Shown: positions 25,340 through 38,191 of the stretch, piece by piece
How the letters are laid out: every line of letters starts with the position of its first letter
How positions within the stretch are numbered: the first letter of the stretch is position 1
Source of the DNA: Trochalopteron elliotii
Taxonomy: Eukaryota > Chordata > Aves > Passeriformes > Leiothrichidae
Assembly (NCBI GenBank): GCA_024734555.1
Contig: JANPWX010000029.1
Location: 186,001-250,000, forward strand
Direction: 5' to 3'
DNA length: 64,000 nucleotides
Notes under the pieces: generated by a model
What the model saw: the letters and a program-made list of their open reading frames with translations, nothing else
What the model was told of the DNA's origin: nothing
Databases searched by the model: none
Position numbers and translations under genes: made by a program

Positions 25340-25397
25340 TGCTGCAAGCTAGTTTAAACTTGGACATCTTGAGAGGTCAAGGAATTCAGTATGTGAA
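25340..25397 (+). repeat. Unidentified interspersed repeat, copy B
   Basis: Direct partner of 24397-24451, about 940 bp away. The best-conserved part is ACATCTTGAGAGGTCAAGG followed by AATTCAGT, which corresponds to ACATTTTGAGAGGCCAG then AATTCAGT in copy A. The CR1 3' end at 25632 lies downstream but does not appear to be part of the same element. Confidence 0.5.
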
Positions 25398-25631
25398 TGA
25401 AGGGTCATGTACTCTCTCTCACATGGTTCTGAGCCTGAGCCAATATCCCTGAGTGCAGCTCAGGGCAAACCCAGGCTTTTACTGCATCACTTACTTGGGT
25501 AAAGTTGGCTTCTGACCTGACCATGCCAGTGCCTTTTGCTGCCTCCTCTGGCTTTTTAGGAAGATCTACTCTCAGGGAGATGACTGCTCTAAGCTGCATC
25601 AAGCTCTGGTATCTTGTTGGTTGAAACTGAG

Positions 25632-25692
25632 ACCCCTGGCAGTTTCCATGGACAGGGCTTGGAGCAACCTGATCTAGGAGAAGGAGTCCTAA
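25632..25692 (+). mobile_element. CR1 LINE fragment: ORF2 C-terminus and start of 3' UTR
   Basis: Codons at 25651-25677 read Asp-Arg-Ala-Trp-Ser-Asn-Leu-Ile-stop. This is the typical C-terminal end of the CR1 reverse-transcriptase protein, in sense on the plus strand with its normal TAG stop at 25675-25677. Upstream, CCCTGGCAGTTTCC at about 25634-25647 matches the preceding CR1 segment with a deletion of roughly 9 bases. After the stop, GAGAAGGAGTCC resembles the CR1 3' UTR, and then the match is lost. The usual terminal ATTCTATGA repeats are absent. It is a dead 5'-truncated and 3'-eroded copy. Confidence 0.8.
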
Positions 25693-25743
25693 CTATACAA
25701 ACTCATCAAATTTGATTATTTTTTCATTTCTTTTACCTTTTTC

Positions 25744-25764
25744 TTTTTTTTTTTTTTTTTTTTT
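25744..25764. repeat. T21 homopolymer
   Basis: Twenty-one uninterrupted thymines inside a wider T-rich stretch (about 25718-25764). Could be an antisense poly(A) tail, but no retrogene body is recognised downstream. A hotspot for length error. Confidence 0.95.
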
Positions 25765-28700
25765 CTGTTCCCAAAAAAATCTTTACATAGAAACTTTATA
25801 TTAATTTCCTTTAAGCAATAAGTTGATCAGGACAAACACAGGAAATTCCCATGACTTACCATCTCAGAGGATATTATAAGTTTAAATTATGTACTTCATT
25901 ACCCCTTTTTAGTCCCAGGTACTTCTGAAAATTTATGAAATGAATATATCAATGAAATATTTCTTAGTCTCCATCACTACCCAGTAAAATAAAAATTAGA
26001 GTTGCAACTGTAAAAACAGTCACAGAAACCAATGAAGCAAAGAAATACTTTCACATGAGTAAAGAAGAAGTATTTTATATAAATGGTTAAGCAGCAGTTT
26101 ACCCCATTTCCAGGTTGAGTCTTGGGGGCTGTAGGACAGGTATAATACATATAACAAGACCCCCTATACATTCTGATGCATTATCAGTGAGCCTTAACTG
26201 ACTGACTAATTTATGAGGTGCAAAAGGAGTTTTCTGACAGAAAACAAGTCATTGTGTCCTGCTCTGCCCCTGCCCAAAGCCCAAGCAAAATGTACCCTGT
26301 ATTTGCCATACCAATTAATCTATTTCTGCTATTGCCAGCTAAAAATAAACCTCATTAATGTTCTGGAACACCTGAAAGGGAAATACATTTGTTCTTACCC
26401 CCTTCAAAAATACAGTATGTTCTACACAGGGTGGTGCATAGCTCATTGCTCTGTTGACCATCCATGAACACTGATATTTGTCAGCATTCCAGGCAGGCAG
26501 CCAGCCATCTTCAGAGAAGATCTGGAACAACATTAAACAAATAAATGCAGCACTTCATAGAACATCAATGATTGTCAAAAACAATAGAAAATATTAGCAC
26601 ATAGAACAGAACTATGGGTTTAAAACACCCAGGGAGAGAAGTTCAATGCCAGTTTCCTTTGCAAACTAAATATGCTTTGAAGATATATCTTAAAATGGTT
26701 GATAAAGCAAGAGGTTTGACAGGGGGCCAAGATGAGGCAGCCTTTTTTCAAGTTGTGTCTGACTGTGAGTCAGGTAGGAAGCAGCCTGCTTCATGGACCA
26801 GTGCTGACTTGCAGGGGTTTTCCCTATAAATTTGAGTTAATGGTCAGTAACAAGAATAAGATTTTCATAGTCAAGGGTTGAGGTAAATGGAGGCATGTAC
26901 TCTGATTCTATAAGAAATAATTTTATTTTCACTACATTCTCACTGGTTAAAGTTAAATTTGTTAAGCTATATCTTGTTTAGCAAAATCTGTTTAAAATCA
27001 GTTTCCTGAGAAGGAAAGTAAAAGAGGATCAGTAAGAAGAGAGGATGAGTTTGATTAGAAAAAAATATATCAGGTTACTGCAAACACTGCTAGTGTTACT
27101 ATTAGCAAGAGTAATTTTAATTGTAACTGGGGGAAAAACACCCAAACCCCAAAAGCTACACAGCTGCCCCTTTTATTTCATGACGAATTTCTCACTGTTC
27201 CTCATTCCCCAATCGTTAATAGACACATTTTGTCGTAAATCACCACAAGAAAATTCAGTGCCCTTCACTGGTTACAGTATTTGTATCAGAAAGAGAGTTT
27301 GGAGTTTCTGTGTAAAGAGGGTGAGGTTTTGACATGGAGAGCTTGTTCACCACCTGCTGTGTTCAGGTTGCAGAAAGGATTTCTACACAACTTGCTTTTA
27401 AAGCAACCATAAGGAAAGAACATTTGTCATTAAATTAAAGTATCATGTTTAATTCTTCTATTTTATTTTCTTCAAGCAGAAGTTGTGCAAAGTTGAAAAA
27501 TAGGTATCTGGAAAAAACTAAATTTCAGGGTTTAGACTTTAGTCAAAACACAGGGAGAAAGCCACTAGAAGCACTAAAAGCTCTCAAGAGTGGGTGGTGG
27601 TTTTCCTCTATGTCTAAGAGGTTTATCATCAGGAATTCCATGGCATAGGGTTGTGTAATACCTTTATGAAATCAGGCACCCTCCTCTATGCTCTTTATTA
27701 TAAATTGTTAAAAACCATGAGTCATTTCCTCATCAATATTCATTTGTCAAGCACAAATTTGCTTCCTTATATCTGGTAACTAAGGATCTAAATAGTAAAA
27801 GGGTGACAAAGAGATGGTGAGTTGATAAAACTAGGTCCTGTCCTCTTCATTTGCATATCACCAGGCTGACAGGCTACATCTCATATGCATTTCTTTTTTT
27901 TAGGTCCTTATGTTTATTTATCACAAGGTTAATTCAGCATGCATTCAAGTTAATAAGCATAATTTTGTCAAGGTCAGTAGGTTTCAGACTGCAGCCTAAA
28001 TGCTCAACTTCTTGTCATTGTTTTTCCTATTAGAATCAGAGCTTAAATAGAAGCTCAGTGTATCAGACACTTGAGTCATAACCAATTTCAGTCCCCTCTG
28101 GGGTGGATCCTTCAATTTTCCCATTGGCTAGCTCTGACTCATTCTGTACTTTTCTCATTCCTATTTTTTTTTGTCTCCTTAAAAACATTACCTTAATGTG
28201 AATATTGTTTGGGTGGAGGCTTTTAACTCCAGGAATAGCCACATGAAGCTACATGTCCCACTTTTACATGGACCATTTTTCTTTTGCTTTAATTTATTGT
28301 ACTTGCTTTTATGGTTTAAATTTAAGTCACTGAGTACTCTGAGCTTCTTCCTACAGCTCATTTCCCCAGTAACATCAACTCACCAGCTACTCTGGTCACT
28401 AACACAATAAAGCTTTTGGCTAACATAGACAAAATTTGGTCCATTTTTAAATGCTGCACTGGAAAGTGTGGGGAAATTCCAAGCTAACAGCAGTCCTTTC
28501 TTCAGAATTAATCTAGTTTCCCACCTTAACACAAAGAGTTAGTTGAATACACCTTATAAGATAAGGAGCAGTAACCTACCCTGAGGGTATGGTACCATGT
28601 AGGAAGGAGAGCCCACGTTCTTTGTGCAAAGCAGCACAAACTGATAAGGAATTTTTAACCATCATCCCCCAAGAAATCCCAACCAAGTAATGAAAAAATC

Positions 28701-31619
28701 TCCTTTTAACTGGTTCCAAGTAACAGTTGTTGCTGTAGCTTTCGTGAAAAGCAGTCCTCAGAAACTCTTTGGAGAAAATTAAAATCTACAGTTTATAAAA
28801 TTTGCCCTTCATTTTGTACAGATGCAACTTTTCTTCACCATTCCAATTATTTTTCTGGTCACAGAAAAACTCAGTTTTTTCTCACAGGTTACCCCTGGAA
28901 CTAATAAATGTTACCTACCAATGCTGAATCTTAATGTGACTCCATCTATTCTGAGTGAGAGACACAACATCCCAAATTTTAATAGCTTGTTTGTCAGTTC
29001 AAATTTACATCCACAAAACATCACAAGATGTGATGGAAATCTCCAATCTTTGCAAAGTGTTGGTAGGTTCTGTCACAGGCCTCTGGCACCAGTATTTTTT
29101 TTTTTTTTACCCACATATTTTAGTCTATGAAATGTTCTTTGGGTCAAAACTTTTAAACGAGATTTGTTGAATAGATTTTTTATTTCTAGGCATCTCCCCA
29201 GATCTTCTGGTGATGGTTTCTTTATTTCAAAGAAATTACCTGAGCATTTGTCAGTTTTGTGACCTCTCTGAGTTTTCTTGAGAGGTAGAGGTATGTCAGA
29301 AAACAGTGATGTCTCAGTGGTGATATTTAGCTGCCCACTATATGACTACCTGCCTCTGCTCCTGTTCAAAACTGAAAACCTCCATTTCTGCTCATATATT
29401 GTTTGTTCCCTTCTGTTTGGGGCACACACATCACTCTGGTGGGGACACACAGGCAGAGACAGAGGGGCAGCTGTCTAAATATTATTCAGGCAGTAGAAAG
29501 CAAAGTGTGGAACCTGTAGCAGTGTATGAGCTACTGCTGGAGCACAGGAAAAAAGAGAAGATATCCTGAGGATGCAGTGAGAGAACATACAGTTACTTGT
29601 AAATGCAAGGAAATATACATTTAAAAAACAAAGTTACAGTGGCCTGAAGTACTTATAACTTGTTCTTGAAACAGGTAAAGCTAGAAGGAAAAATGCCAAT
29701 AGTGATGCTTACAATGCATCACTGCTATCAAACATCACTAAGTGCTCAGACTTTTGTGTGCATTGTCCTGTAAGCACTGGCATGAAAAATTCTGGGCTTC
29801 TGCCATTTCTGCCTTCAGAGTAACTGTCTGAACAGAATTGTACTAATGCTGCAGTGGGAGTGGACCCTTGGATCACACATCAAGAAGTCCACACATACTG
29901 GAAATAACCCCAGCCACAGCAGCGTGGCCACTGTTCATGTCAAGGTTTATCAGGCAGCATTTCTCATGCTTCACTGTTTTTTTCCTAACATAGGTATTCA
30001 CAAAATAATTCATTCAGGTGGGAATTAACTGATTGCTTCACAAGGTCTTTGATAGAGATGATATGAATATGCATGATATAAGGCATTACTTGCTTCAGAA
30101 GCAAGAGTAAAAAAGGGATCACAGAACACAGGCAGATGACAGAGCCCCTGAGGACTCTTGGTGCTGCTTTCACTCTAAGGGATTTACTCTATCAGCCACT
30201 GCTAAATTTATGTTACCACCACCACCCTTTTAATGGATCACTTCTTTGCCTCTAAAATAGCTCACAAGCTTAATTTTTGATCAGGGCAATACCTAAAGTT
30301 TAGTTTTGGGTCTTATCTTATAGGTTATTTTCCTGGTCATACAATTGAGTTCCCCAGAATTATTTTTGTGCGAGTTGTGATATCACCTTGAATCTCATTA
30401 TAAAAGCACTGAATTATATTTTTAAAAAGAAATAATTAAAAATTCATAGCTTTATAAGTAATTAATTGCAATTACAGCTTAGGATCAAAGACTCCCCAAG
30501 CAGAAGTCTTAGAAGTCACAGAACATACTAATTTTCTTAAGATCATATTGCCACTTATAGTGTGCAAGCTTGATGACAGCTGCCATCACTCCAATCCTGC
30601 CTACACAGATATGAAAAGGAAGTGCTAGAAATTAAGTTTTCTAACTTAAAGTCTCTCCACCCTTCAGATATTAATATTTTTCTCTGAAATCTGTCATTTT
30701 TCTGAAAGGTCTTAAAATTTATTCTGCTCCTGCCATCTTTATCACAAGAAGACGGATTCTAGAGGACAAATTTTTAATAGCTATCTAGGGATCATTTTCA
30801 TTGCTCATTTTACAGTCCTGGTATATTTTCATTTATGGCTGACCAGTTATATTGAAAAAAAGACTATAGAAAAGAAGTGCTTGGCCCTTTCTTCCTGTGT
30901 GGTATCAGCAAGATAGAGCAAGTCCAATTCATTATAATATTGCTAAATATCTTCTGTTTCACAACCCGTTCACAGCCTCAGTTCCACCAAAACCATATAT
31001 TTTTTAGCTTTTCTTATTAAAAGAAAAGGAAAAAAAGTAGACTATTTTTTTCAGCAAATAAAACACTACCTAAAATGTAAAAAAGCCTCAAACTCCTCAT
31101 TTTCAGTTGCTGAGCAGTCTCCAAAAATAAAATTTATACATTTGTAAATAAGACCGAAAATTATGTTACCCAAATCAGAAGCACACAGAATGTGGCCCTA
31201 AAAACAGAGAGCACTGTTTAAATTGACTCAGTTCTTTCAGGCTCAATTCTTTCAGCAGATTTATTAAAAACTAAAGACTTTTCTCGAAAGGAGCTAGACT
31301 TCATTTTACAGAAATCATTGAAGTGCCATTTAAAATGTAAAAGGCTTTTAGGAGAATTGACCTGTATTGCATTTGGTATTTAAAAATATTCCGCTTTTAA
31401 ATCCCAGTGATTTATAGTTTTTGTTGATGTAGTGGAAGAGACACCACAAATCTACGTATGAGTAAGATTTTCCTTCTTCTTCTCGGATTCCTATTTCCTG
31501 GTTCAAGCTCCACTACTTTAGTAAAACCTCACAATTTTTGTAAAAGAGCTGTCAAACTATTTACAATAACAAGTAGACTTGAAATCTCTTCTTCTTAATC
31601 TATCCTTATTTACCCTATA
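25765..31619. other. Anonymous AT-rich non-coding stretch
   Basis: No gene, RNA gene or transposable element is recognised. A T14 run lies at 29095-29108. The longest frame, 102 codons at 28822-29130 (plus), is hydrophobic and unrecognised. The part at 31280-31450 has an enhancer-like texture, but I see no specific motif combination. Confidence 0.7.
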
Positions 31620-32160
31620 AAAATAATGGCACAGTGCATACTGTCTGATATAATTACCTAAATCAGACTTTTGAAAGTTTCTCCTGATAAATAAATAGAA
31701 TTAATTGCTTCGTAATTAAGCTTAACCTTCCCAATCTCCAGAAGAAGTAATTTCAATAAGTTAATAACCAAATTAAAACAATTTTAGTATATATGATCAT
31801 GAAAATTTTACATACATAGATGTTGAAACTTTACAAAGAGAAGCCTGAATAAACAAATTTAATTTATCTTCATCAAGTGCTTTTCCTTGAATATAAATTA
31901 GGTCTTTATTAAAAATCTGTCATTTCTCATTGGGATGAATGGTACTTTGCTTTTGAATTTAATTTTTGAAATATCTTCCCAATTATTCTTTCATCCACTA
32001 GATGATTTAGTTACACCTTATTAGCAGATAACTTTGCACTGGAGTTTGATGCACCTTACAACTTGTATTTAATACTTTGATTGTCTCTGAGAAGGTCACA
32101 CTTTTAATAAGTTTGCAATTAGTGCAGTATATTATACAGGCTTGTGAGCTACTGAATTCT
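31620..32160. promoter_or_regulatory. Candidate conserved non-coding element, homeodomain-site rich
   Basis: TAATTA-type cores cluster at 31651-31656, about 31700-31706 (TTAATTG) and about 31713-31720 (TAATTAAG). Further TAAT, ATAAA and CAATTA words are spread to about 32150, with little simple-sequence content. Long AT-rich stretches without homopolymers or open frames are typical of deeply conserved enhancers in gene deserts. This rests on texture only; high AT content by itself raises the count of such cores. Confidence 0.3.
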
Positions 32161-35100
32161 TCTTGGTACTCTGCACTGTCTGTGAGGGTCTGACTTCCCT
32201 TGCAGCCCTCACCTTTTACCTCTCACAGATAACTTTTCTGTTAGTCCATCATCCTTTCCCATGGTTTTATTCCTGCTTCCATGACCTCTGCTGGTATTTG
32301 CCTCATATTGCAGCACGTTTATCTGGATCCACTGGCCTCCCACAAGACATGGCAAACACATATTGGTCTTCTGTTATGGAATTCTTGTTAAAGGCTCCCC
32401 ACACCACACATCTCTCTCATTCAGATTTCCATTCATCAAGTGACAAAACTCTATCTTTGGGGATGGTTCTGTATTATCAGTTTCCATATAATTCTTATGG
32501 CATTTTAACCATGTAAGGTACACATGTAACTGACCACAAACCCTTCCATTCACAGCATCCTTGCTCCTCTTAGACTGGTGTAAAGATTCTGATTTTGGCT
32601 TGCTGCAGGTTCTGAGGGCACAGTGGTTGTGTTCTGAGCTCTCACTTGGTACTCTCAGACTCCCCAAGCAAACATTCTTGTGTCTCACTCAGGAAAAGCC
32701 CTGAGCATTGCCACAGTGGGGAGCAGGTAATCCTCAATGGGGCTTCACCAGTGGGGAAGCAAACCACTGATAAAAAAAGATTAAAAAGGACAAACAAAGA
32801 CCTCAGAGAAAGAATAGAATAGACAGACATGTTGCATGACCTTGAAGAAGAGCCAAAAAAATAAAGATTCAGGTTCTAATACCTTGCCAGAAAATAACTT
32901 AAAATAAGAAAAAGAAACCATTGTGTGATTTCTGGTTTTAAGAAAGACTAAAAAATACCCATATCCCTTTAAATTATCTATATTCCAGATCAATCATCTT
33001 TTTACATAGACTTGAATACTGGTACTTATGCAAGAAGTTTTTTTCAGTGTAACTGACCAGAAAAGCAACTGAGGGTGTACAAGGAGCTGAATGACACATT
33101 CAGAAGAAAAAGGAATGGCCAGGCTGGGACAAGATATTCACTGCAGAATGGTAAGATATCATGACAACACCAGGGATACATATGCAGGCATAATTGTCCC
33201 AAAGATCAAGTCAAGTGGCATAACTCTGTCTTGTTAAAGCACAGGAAATTCTTCTCAGGCTTCTTTCATTTTTGAAAATGAAATGCTAATCACATAGTTC
33301 AAATATATTTTTCTGTTGCTTATTTAAATTTATAAAATCTACTAAGTATAAAAACACCTCGTATATCAAAAGCTATTGAATAAGATTTGAGGAATACTGA
33401 ATAAGATTTCAGGAACACGAGGTTCTGTTCTGTTTTTAATGTTCTTTAAATGAGCCACTTCCTTTCTTGTACTTTGTCCCTGTTTCAAACCTGCTCTTGT
33501 GATTTCCAGTTGCTTGGTTTTTACAAAAATTGCAAGATTTGTGGGAACTGTGTCTTCCATGGGGCTGCACCTCACCCTAAAACACAGTAAAACTTTCCAG
33601 GAGAACTAAAATTCTGACTTCTAAGAAAAAAAAAAAGAAATTTTTGTTGCAAGACTACCAATTAGCACAATGCACAAGCTGTAATTATTGATTCACGTGT
33701 CCTATGGATCTCTTAAAACTCACTTCATGCAGACAGTTTCTAAAATAGAATGATAGTGATATTAGCTTTTATTATTTGAACTCGACCTTGGTGCTAGATC
33801 TGCCTTGGCACTGGGTGACTCCTCTATCTCAACCAGTTAGTTAGATTTAGCAGTATTTGAGGTGATAAGACATAATAATAATAGTCAGTAGTTTGACAAT
33901 CAATTATATCAGGTTTAAAGGAAGATACTAACAATCATTTACTACAGCAAGAAAAACACAATCTCATTTGAATGAATGGTTTAGCAATACTCTAAAAGTA
34001 AAGCATATTTTAGTGCTTTTAGTGCTTAGGTTAAAGAGACAATTTCCTTTCTTAATATAAGAGATAAACACACATGGAACAATTGCTGTATGGCACAAAG
34101 GCTTTGCCACCTGTGCCTCCAGTCAGTGAAAATTTAAAAAGACGTCTGAGTTATCATGTAACAAGAGAAGATTAGAAGTCACACAAATAGAAGCAACCTA
34201 ACAATAACCACAGTAAAAACAAGCATTTTAAGCACTGCAGAAAGCTGCTTGTAAACAAATCAAAGTTGCTATTCTTGGATTCTGCCTTAAATTAGTCTTT
34301 TCTCTTGCTTTAACTCCAACTGCAGAATTTTCTGCTCTGTTCTGCCATGTACACACACACATCTGCTGTGTGTCTGCTAACATATGGTGTTGCACTAATT
34401 AATTGCTAGAAATCAGCCAGGCTCCTATTGCTCATATCAAAGTGAATACCCTCCAGAATATTTCACAATAATGATCATTTCACAGGTTCATTGCAGTAGC
34501 CACTGTTTGGTCAGAAAGCAGCTTTCCATGAGAGAAATGATGAATTATGTTATCATTTAAACCTGGGTAAGTTGTTTTAATATTACAGGTTCACTGTTAC
34601 ATAAAAGGAAAACATCAGAATAAGTGCATGTCAATAAATACCTGGGAATGTCAAAAAATACCTCTTGTAGTTTAGGAAACTGAGCCTGCTGATGAAGGCA
34701 GCAGTGTGGAAAGCATTGGGACAATTCAAGTCCAATAAACTTGCAACAAAACATTTTAAAAGGGATATGGTGTAGTGCTTATGTTCTATTTTTTTTTCCT
34801 AGTAAAGAAGCTATTGAAATGTTCATTTTTTATTTCTGGCCACAACAGTTATTTCTGCATGTCTTTTAGATATTGTGCAATATCATGTGGCTCCCCCAGC
34901 TCTCAGTGTGAAGTAGATTTGGTGGTGACAGAGTAACTCCCTTCAGATTTTGGTCACCTTCTGGTGGTGGGTTCATCCTGCTGAGAAGCAGTTCCAGAGC
35001 CAAGTGACCTAGCTAGGAACTCATGACAGAGCTCAGATCTCATCCCAGTCCAATGTGAAGTTAAAGTTCTGGAGGCAGCATGGCCCTCTCCACACTCTCA

Positions 35101-38100
35101 TCCATGGATTTTCCAAATCAAAGCACAGATATAATAGCAACAGCCTGAAACCCTGGAGAGGGGAGGAAAGCAGTTGTGGACTCCACCCCATGGACTCAAA
35201 AGTGTAAATTCTGGTTCCTAATATATTTTTTGGAGAACATGTCACATATGACTCCTGCTTAGGTGTTTAGGTATTCATGGCATGTGAGGAAAATTTAACT
35301 TCCTCTGAATTGACCTTACAGGCAATTCTGTGTCTGTACAAGCAGACTAAGGAAGGGTCCCTGCACATGCCCAGGGAGCTGCATCCAGCCAACTACTTCA
35401 CTGTATTCAGATTTGTTTCAACATGGGACACCAAATAAAACCACAGCTTTATCCAGATTTAATTTAACTTGCATATATGATTTTGCAGCTCTGTGTAATG
35501 TGTGGAAGAACTCAGATATCACAGAGACCTGTGTGAGACTGAGCAGGCAGCACAGGATGAATCATTCTATCTGCAAACATTTCAAACCATTGACAAAGTA
35601 GCCACTGACAAAGAAACAGAAAAACAAATGGGAGTTATCAGAAGTAAATCAAGAAATACATGGTACTAAAGTTGTCAAGCCATTATTTGATCTGATACCA
35701 CAGACTGGTATGAAATAAAGGAAATTATTCAGAAGCACTTCAAAGGAAAACAGAGTTTTAATAAGAAAAAAACCCCAAAAACTTGATAAGAAAGATTCTT
35801 CCTTGGCCACATAATGTATCTATGTCTGGATCACACGAAGTGTGGTGTCCCAGACCTGAAGGGCAAGAAATAGTCAGGACCAGAGTAGTGGCATGTTACA
35901 GATCTGTGGGAGTATGTGTTAGTGTAACCCAACCCAGACACAACTTCTGCAGATATGACCATGACATTTGATAAAGCAATTATCTGTAGATTTCAGAGTC
36001 TAGAACTGCATGAAACTTGCCACTCTCAGGGTCGAAACAGAAAGACTCTCCAAGATGAGAATGAATTCCAAGATTAAGTCTCTGAAATAGTGTTTTCAAA
36101 GGAAAACACCATATTCTTTTAATAAGAAAAACTATTTAATTCTACTGTCTACTTCTCAATATCTCACTGACATGGTTATAGGATACAGTTAAATCATAAA
36201 AAGGATTTGGCAGCATCTCTATTACAAAATATTTTTCATTGTGCAAAATAGTTTTTGTGTCTGTATCTCGTTATAACAAATTCTAGCTAAATATAAACTT
36301 TACCATTTGCAGTCGAAGGTTTTATTAATAGAAGCACTAACATGACTTTAATCATAGCCCCAACATTATAATTATGAATATTTTATGACTAAACAGTTTT
36401 CAGAAGAATGATATGATAAGCAAAACTATTAATAATGGAAAGCAGTGAATTACAGACAAGTAGAACTGCCTTTAGAATTAGAACACAGTTACTGAACATA
36501 ATTGATAAGACACAATATTCTTAAAGAAGCTTTGAGATTTGTATTGTTTTTCCTTTAAATGATGCAAATCCCTTGGCAGCTAAGTAATGGAATACATAGA
36601 TAAGAAGTATGACACAAAGAACTGTTGCCATAGGGCTTAAGAATTGAATGGAGGTGCTGCTCAGACTGCAGGAAGGTGAGTTTGTGCTTTCCCAAAGATC
36701 ACATTTCCTTTGAGCCTAACTGAATCAAAGACAGCAGCTTTGGAAGCTTGAAGAGAAAGAAGAAAAAAGAGAAACACCAGTCTATGAACTGTTCACTGCA
36801 GTAAAACATGGAGTGATTGCATAAGGAATGAAAAATATCTACAAGCAGAAGACCAAGTTCAGGCAAAACAGCAAGTACCAGTGGGCTACAGCTCTGTCCA
36901 CACCTGCTGCTTAAAGCCAAAGCCTTGGCATTGTGCAGTGCAGTGCAAGCTCCTGTTGTAAAACCCTCTTAGGTTACCCACAGTCCTCATTTATCTTCTT
37001 ATTTTGATGTTGGTGTCCTGAATAGCCTGGTTGTTGTGGCTTAGTCTGAGTTGGAGGATTAGCACTTACACGTATCTTACCAGAATCTGCAAATTGCCCA
37101 ACAATTAATAGGATTGCTATTAATCATTAATGCTACAGGTCTAAATGTGAATTCAACCCTACCAATGAAACTTCTTACACACTGTGTCTAAAGCCTGTTT
37201 CCCAGGACTTCAAGGCAGCCATCTCTAAAAAAAGCCTGCTTGATTTTGAAAACATAATGTTTGTTACTAATTCCACCTATAGCAAGCCTATGAAAACCTC
37301 TATGCTTTACAGCCTCTGACAAAAAGTGCTGCCTTAGTATGGGATGGGCAGCTGATCTGAAATACATGAGAGCCAAACCTGGACCTTCACTGGAGGCTTG
37401 AATTACTGGTTTCTCCATGCAATGTCCCTTCATTACTCTAAATCCCCCTCTTTTCAAAACACCAAGGCTCACACTTTTTCTACCACCTACTCCCACTTAA
37501 TAATTAGTTTCCTCTCCCTCCTTGCCCTCAGTCTCTCTGAGAAAAGCAAGACAATGAAGCCTGCAAGGTAACAGGAAGCAATATATCCAGCAGATTCAAT
37601 AATAAATATATTTATTCTTCATTTTCTCTCTACCCAGCTCTCTCATTCATCTCACAATCTGTACTTTTTATGCACTGTACAGAATAGACTTGTTTTCAAA
37701 AGAACTCACTGCTATTTGCTCACTGACAGCATATAATCAACATCTGCTGTATGACTCAAGGCTGCCCTGCAGAAATTAGTGCATTTCTATTTGTATGTGT
37801 GGGCTCTATTGATCAGAGCTGTGTTTTGTTACTTGTATTTGCTCTTCTCATTCTCACTGTCTTGTCTTAGTAAATGGAAAAAAAATTACAAACACATTAC
37901 CTATTGTAAAAAGAATGGAACCAAGTGTCACAGATGTGGGACCTAAAACATATTTGCCACTACATTTAAAAAAATATAGTTTCTTGTCAAGAAAAAAGAT
38001 GCAACACTTACTTGGAACAGAAAATGTAGTGAATGGTGCCACAAAGTGTCTTACACTTGCCTAAGCTGAGTTTGTTCAATTTATCACTTAATATCAGAAC

Positions 38101-38160
38101 AGTGTAAAATGGACTTAACATACCTAAATATTTCTGGGGTAGGAATTAATTTTTGTTATT

Positions 38161-38191
38161 GGTGGTTTTTTTTGGGTTTTTTTTGGTTTTT
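38161..38191. repeat. T/G low-complexity tract
   Basis: Runs of 5-8 thymines separated by GG or GGG. Ordinary low-complexity sequence. Confidence 0.9.

Larger units (their letters stand above)
24452..25631. other. Non-coding stretch between old repeats
   Basis: Apart from the tandem duplication and repeat copy B listed separately, nothing gene-like is seen. Short frames of 60-72 codons on both strands have no domains. Confidence 0.65.
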
